Of a DNA stretch of 6,987 bases, positions 6,485 through 6,987 are shown one piece after another. The translations under genes were made by a program, and so were the position numbers. The stretch's first letter is position 1; the number at the start of each line of letters is the position of its first letter. The notes beneath the pieces are model-generated. The model was given only the letters and a program-made list of their open reading frames with translations, was not told where the DNA came from and searched no databases. Source of the stretch: UBA668 sp031366885 (GTDB taxonomy: Bacteria; Actinomycetota; Acidimicrobiia; Acidimicrobiales; Ilumatobacteraceae); the NCBI GenBank assembly GCA_031366885.1, contig JANLPB010000047.1:1-6987 (forward strand), in the 5' to 3' direction.

Positions 6485-6987
6485 GTGGACGCGATCTTTC
6501 GAGCACTCGCCGACCCGACTCGGCGGCGATTGCTGGACGAATTGTTCCGCGCCGACGGGCAAACGCTGAGCGCATTGGAGGCGCACTTCAGCATGAGTCG
6601 CATCGGGGTCATGAAGCACCTCAACGTGCTGGAAGGCGCCGGCCTGATCGTCACCAAGCGGCGCGGTCGAGAGAAGCTCCACTTCCTCAACCCCGTGCCG
6701 ATCCGCCAGGTCCACGACCGCTGGATCGACAAGTACACCGCACCGTGGGCCGCCGGGCTCATCGACCTCAAACACGAACTGGAGCACACCATGGAAAAGG
6801 TTTTCGAGATCTACATTCAGACCACGCCCGAGCGGCTGTGGCACGCCATCACCGACCCCGAGATTCGCGCCAAGTACAACTTCGGCGCGGCAATGGTGAC
6901 CGACTGGCAGCCCGGCTCGCCCATCCACATGGAGAGCGCGAATGCCGAGGGGGTGCTGTTGGGCGACGGCGAGGTGTTGGAGGTGAA
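6485..6987 (+). CDS. ArsR-type HTH regulator fused to SRPBCC/AHSA1 domain, C-terminus cut off by window edge
   Basis: The open frame runs 167 codons to the right edge. Residues 1-70 form a winged helix-turn-helix: MDAIFRALADPTRRRLLDEL is the classic ArsR first helix, followed by the recognition-helix region MSRIGVMKHLNVLEGAGLI (37-55) and a basic wing (VTKRRGREKLHFLNP, 56-70). The ArsR metal motif (ELCVCDL type) is absent, with LSALEAHFSMS there instead, so it is unlikely to be an arsenic or heavy-metal sensor. From about 104 (MEKVFEIYIQTTPERLWHAI, then TDPEIRAKY) a SRPBCC/AHSA1-type ligand-binding fold begins and continues past the edge. Such fusions are known and presumably sense a hydrophobic ligand; the ligand here is unknown. 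The GTG at 6485 is chosen over the in-frame GTG at 6476 because the latter lies within the -10 box and because the family's start matches MDA-x-FRALADPTRR. Autoregulation through the palindrome at 6455-6470 is inferred. Confidence 0.9.
   Translation, partial: MDAIFRALADPTRRRLLDELFRADGQTLSALEAHFSMSRIGVMKHLNVLEGAGLIVTKRRGREKLHFLNPVPIRQVHDRWIDKYTAPWAAGLIDLKHELEHTMEKVFEIYIQTTPERLWHAITDPEIRAKYNFGAAMVTDWQPGSPIHMESANAEGVLLGDGEVLEV

Noticed and set aside
6485..6780. Metal-sensing ArsR/SmtB repressor
   Set aside because: The Cys-containing metal motif in the recognition region is missing, and the protein continues into a SRPBCC domain instead.
5443..6792. 449-codon minus-strand frame across the MFS-CNB end, DUF2252 and ArsR genes
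   Set aside because: It is antisense to three recognisable reading frames and to a strong promoter with a palindromic operator, and it has no domain signature.

Overview
The window is GC-rich, densely coded DNA with GTG starts, a 4-nt gene overlap and three apparently leaderless promoters. This points to an actinobacterium. The mix of a nucleotide-transporter-like/HEAT protein, an MFS-CNB fusion and DUF2252 would fit an Acidimicrobiia-type lineage, but that placement is inference. I see no rRNA, tRNA, CRISPR array or insertion sequence. No stretch over 300 bases lacks a gene.

Layout. On the minus strand, reading leftwards from 4237, lie a metallo-beta-lactamase-fold hydrolase (3398-4237), a stand-alone cyclic-nucleotide-binding (CNB) domain protein (2814-3281) and a very large membrane protein (1-2817, cut by the left edge). 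The last has an MFS/ATP-ADP-translocase-like N-terminus followed by HEAT-like repeats. The last two genes overlap by 4 nt and are probably translationally coupled. Divergently, on the plus strand, lies an MFS transporter with a C-terminal CNB domain (4270-5925). After it comes an internally shortened DUF2252 gene (5944-6429). The right end holds an ArsR-type helix-turn-helix/SRPBCC fusion (6485 to beyond the right edge) with its own near-consensus promoter and a perfect 16-bp palindrome between the -35 and -10 boxes.

How the genes may work together. The central genes suggest a small cyclic-nucleotide-linked transport locus: two multi-pass membrane proteins, two visible CNB domains with their phosphate-binding Glu and Arg intact, and a metal-dependent hydrolase of a fold that includes phosphodiesterases. 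The MFS-CNB and hydrolase genes start from a 32-bp dyad-symmetric region too small for two independent promoters, so their expression is probably interlocked. The ArsR/SRPBCC gene looks like a separate, self-regulated unit.

The most notable points are the mirror-image leaderless promoters, the cyclic-nucleotide locus as a whole, the DUF2252 internal deletion, and the ArsR operator placement.
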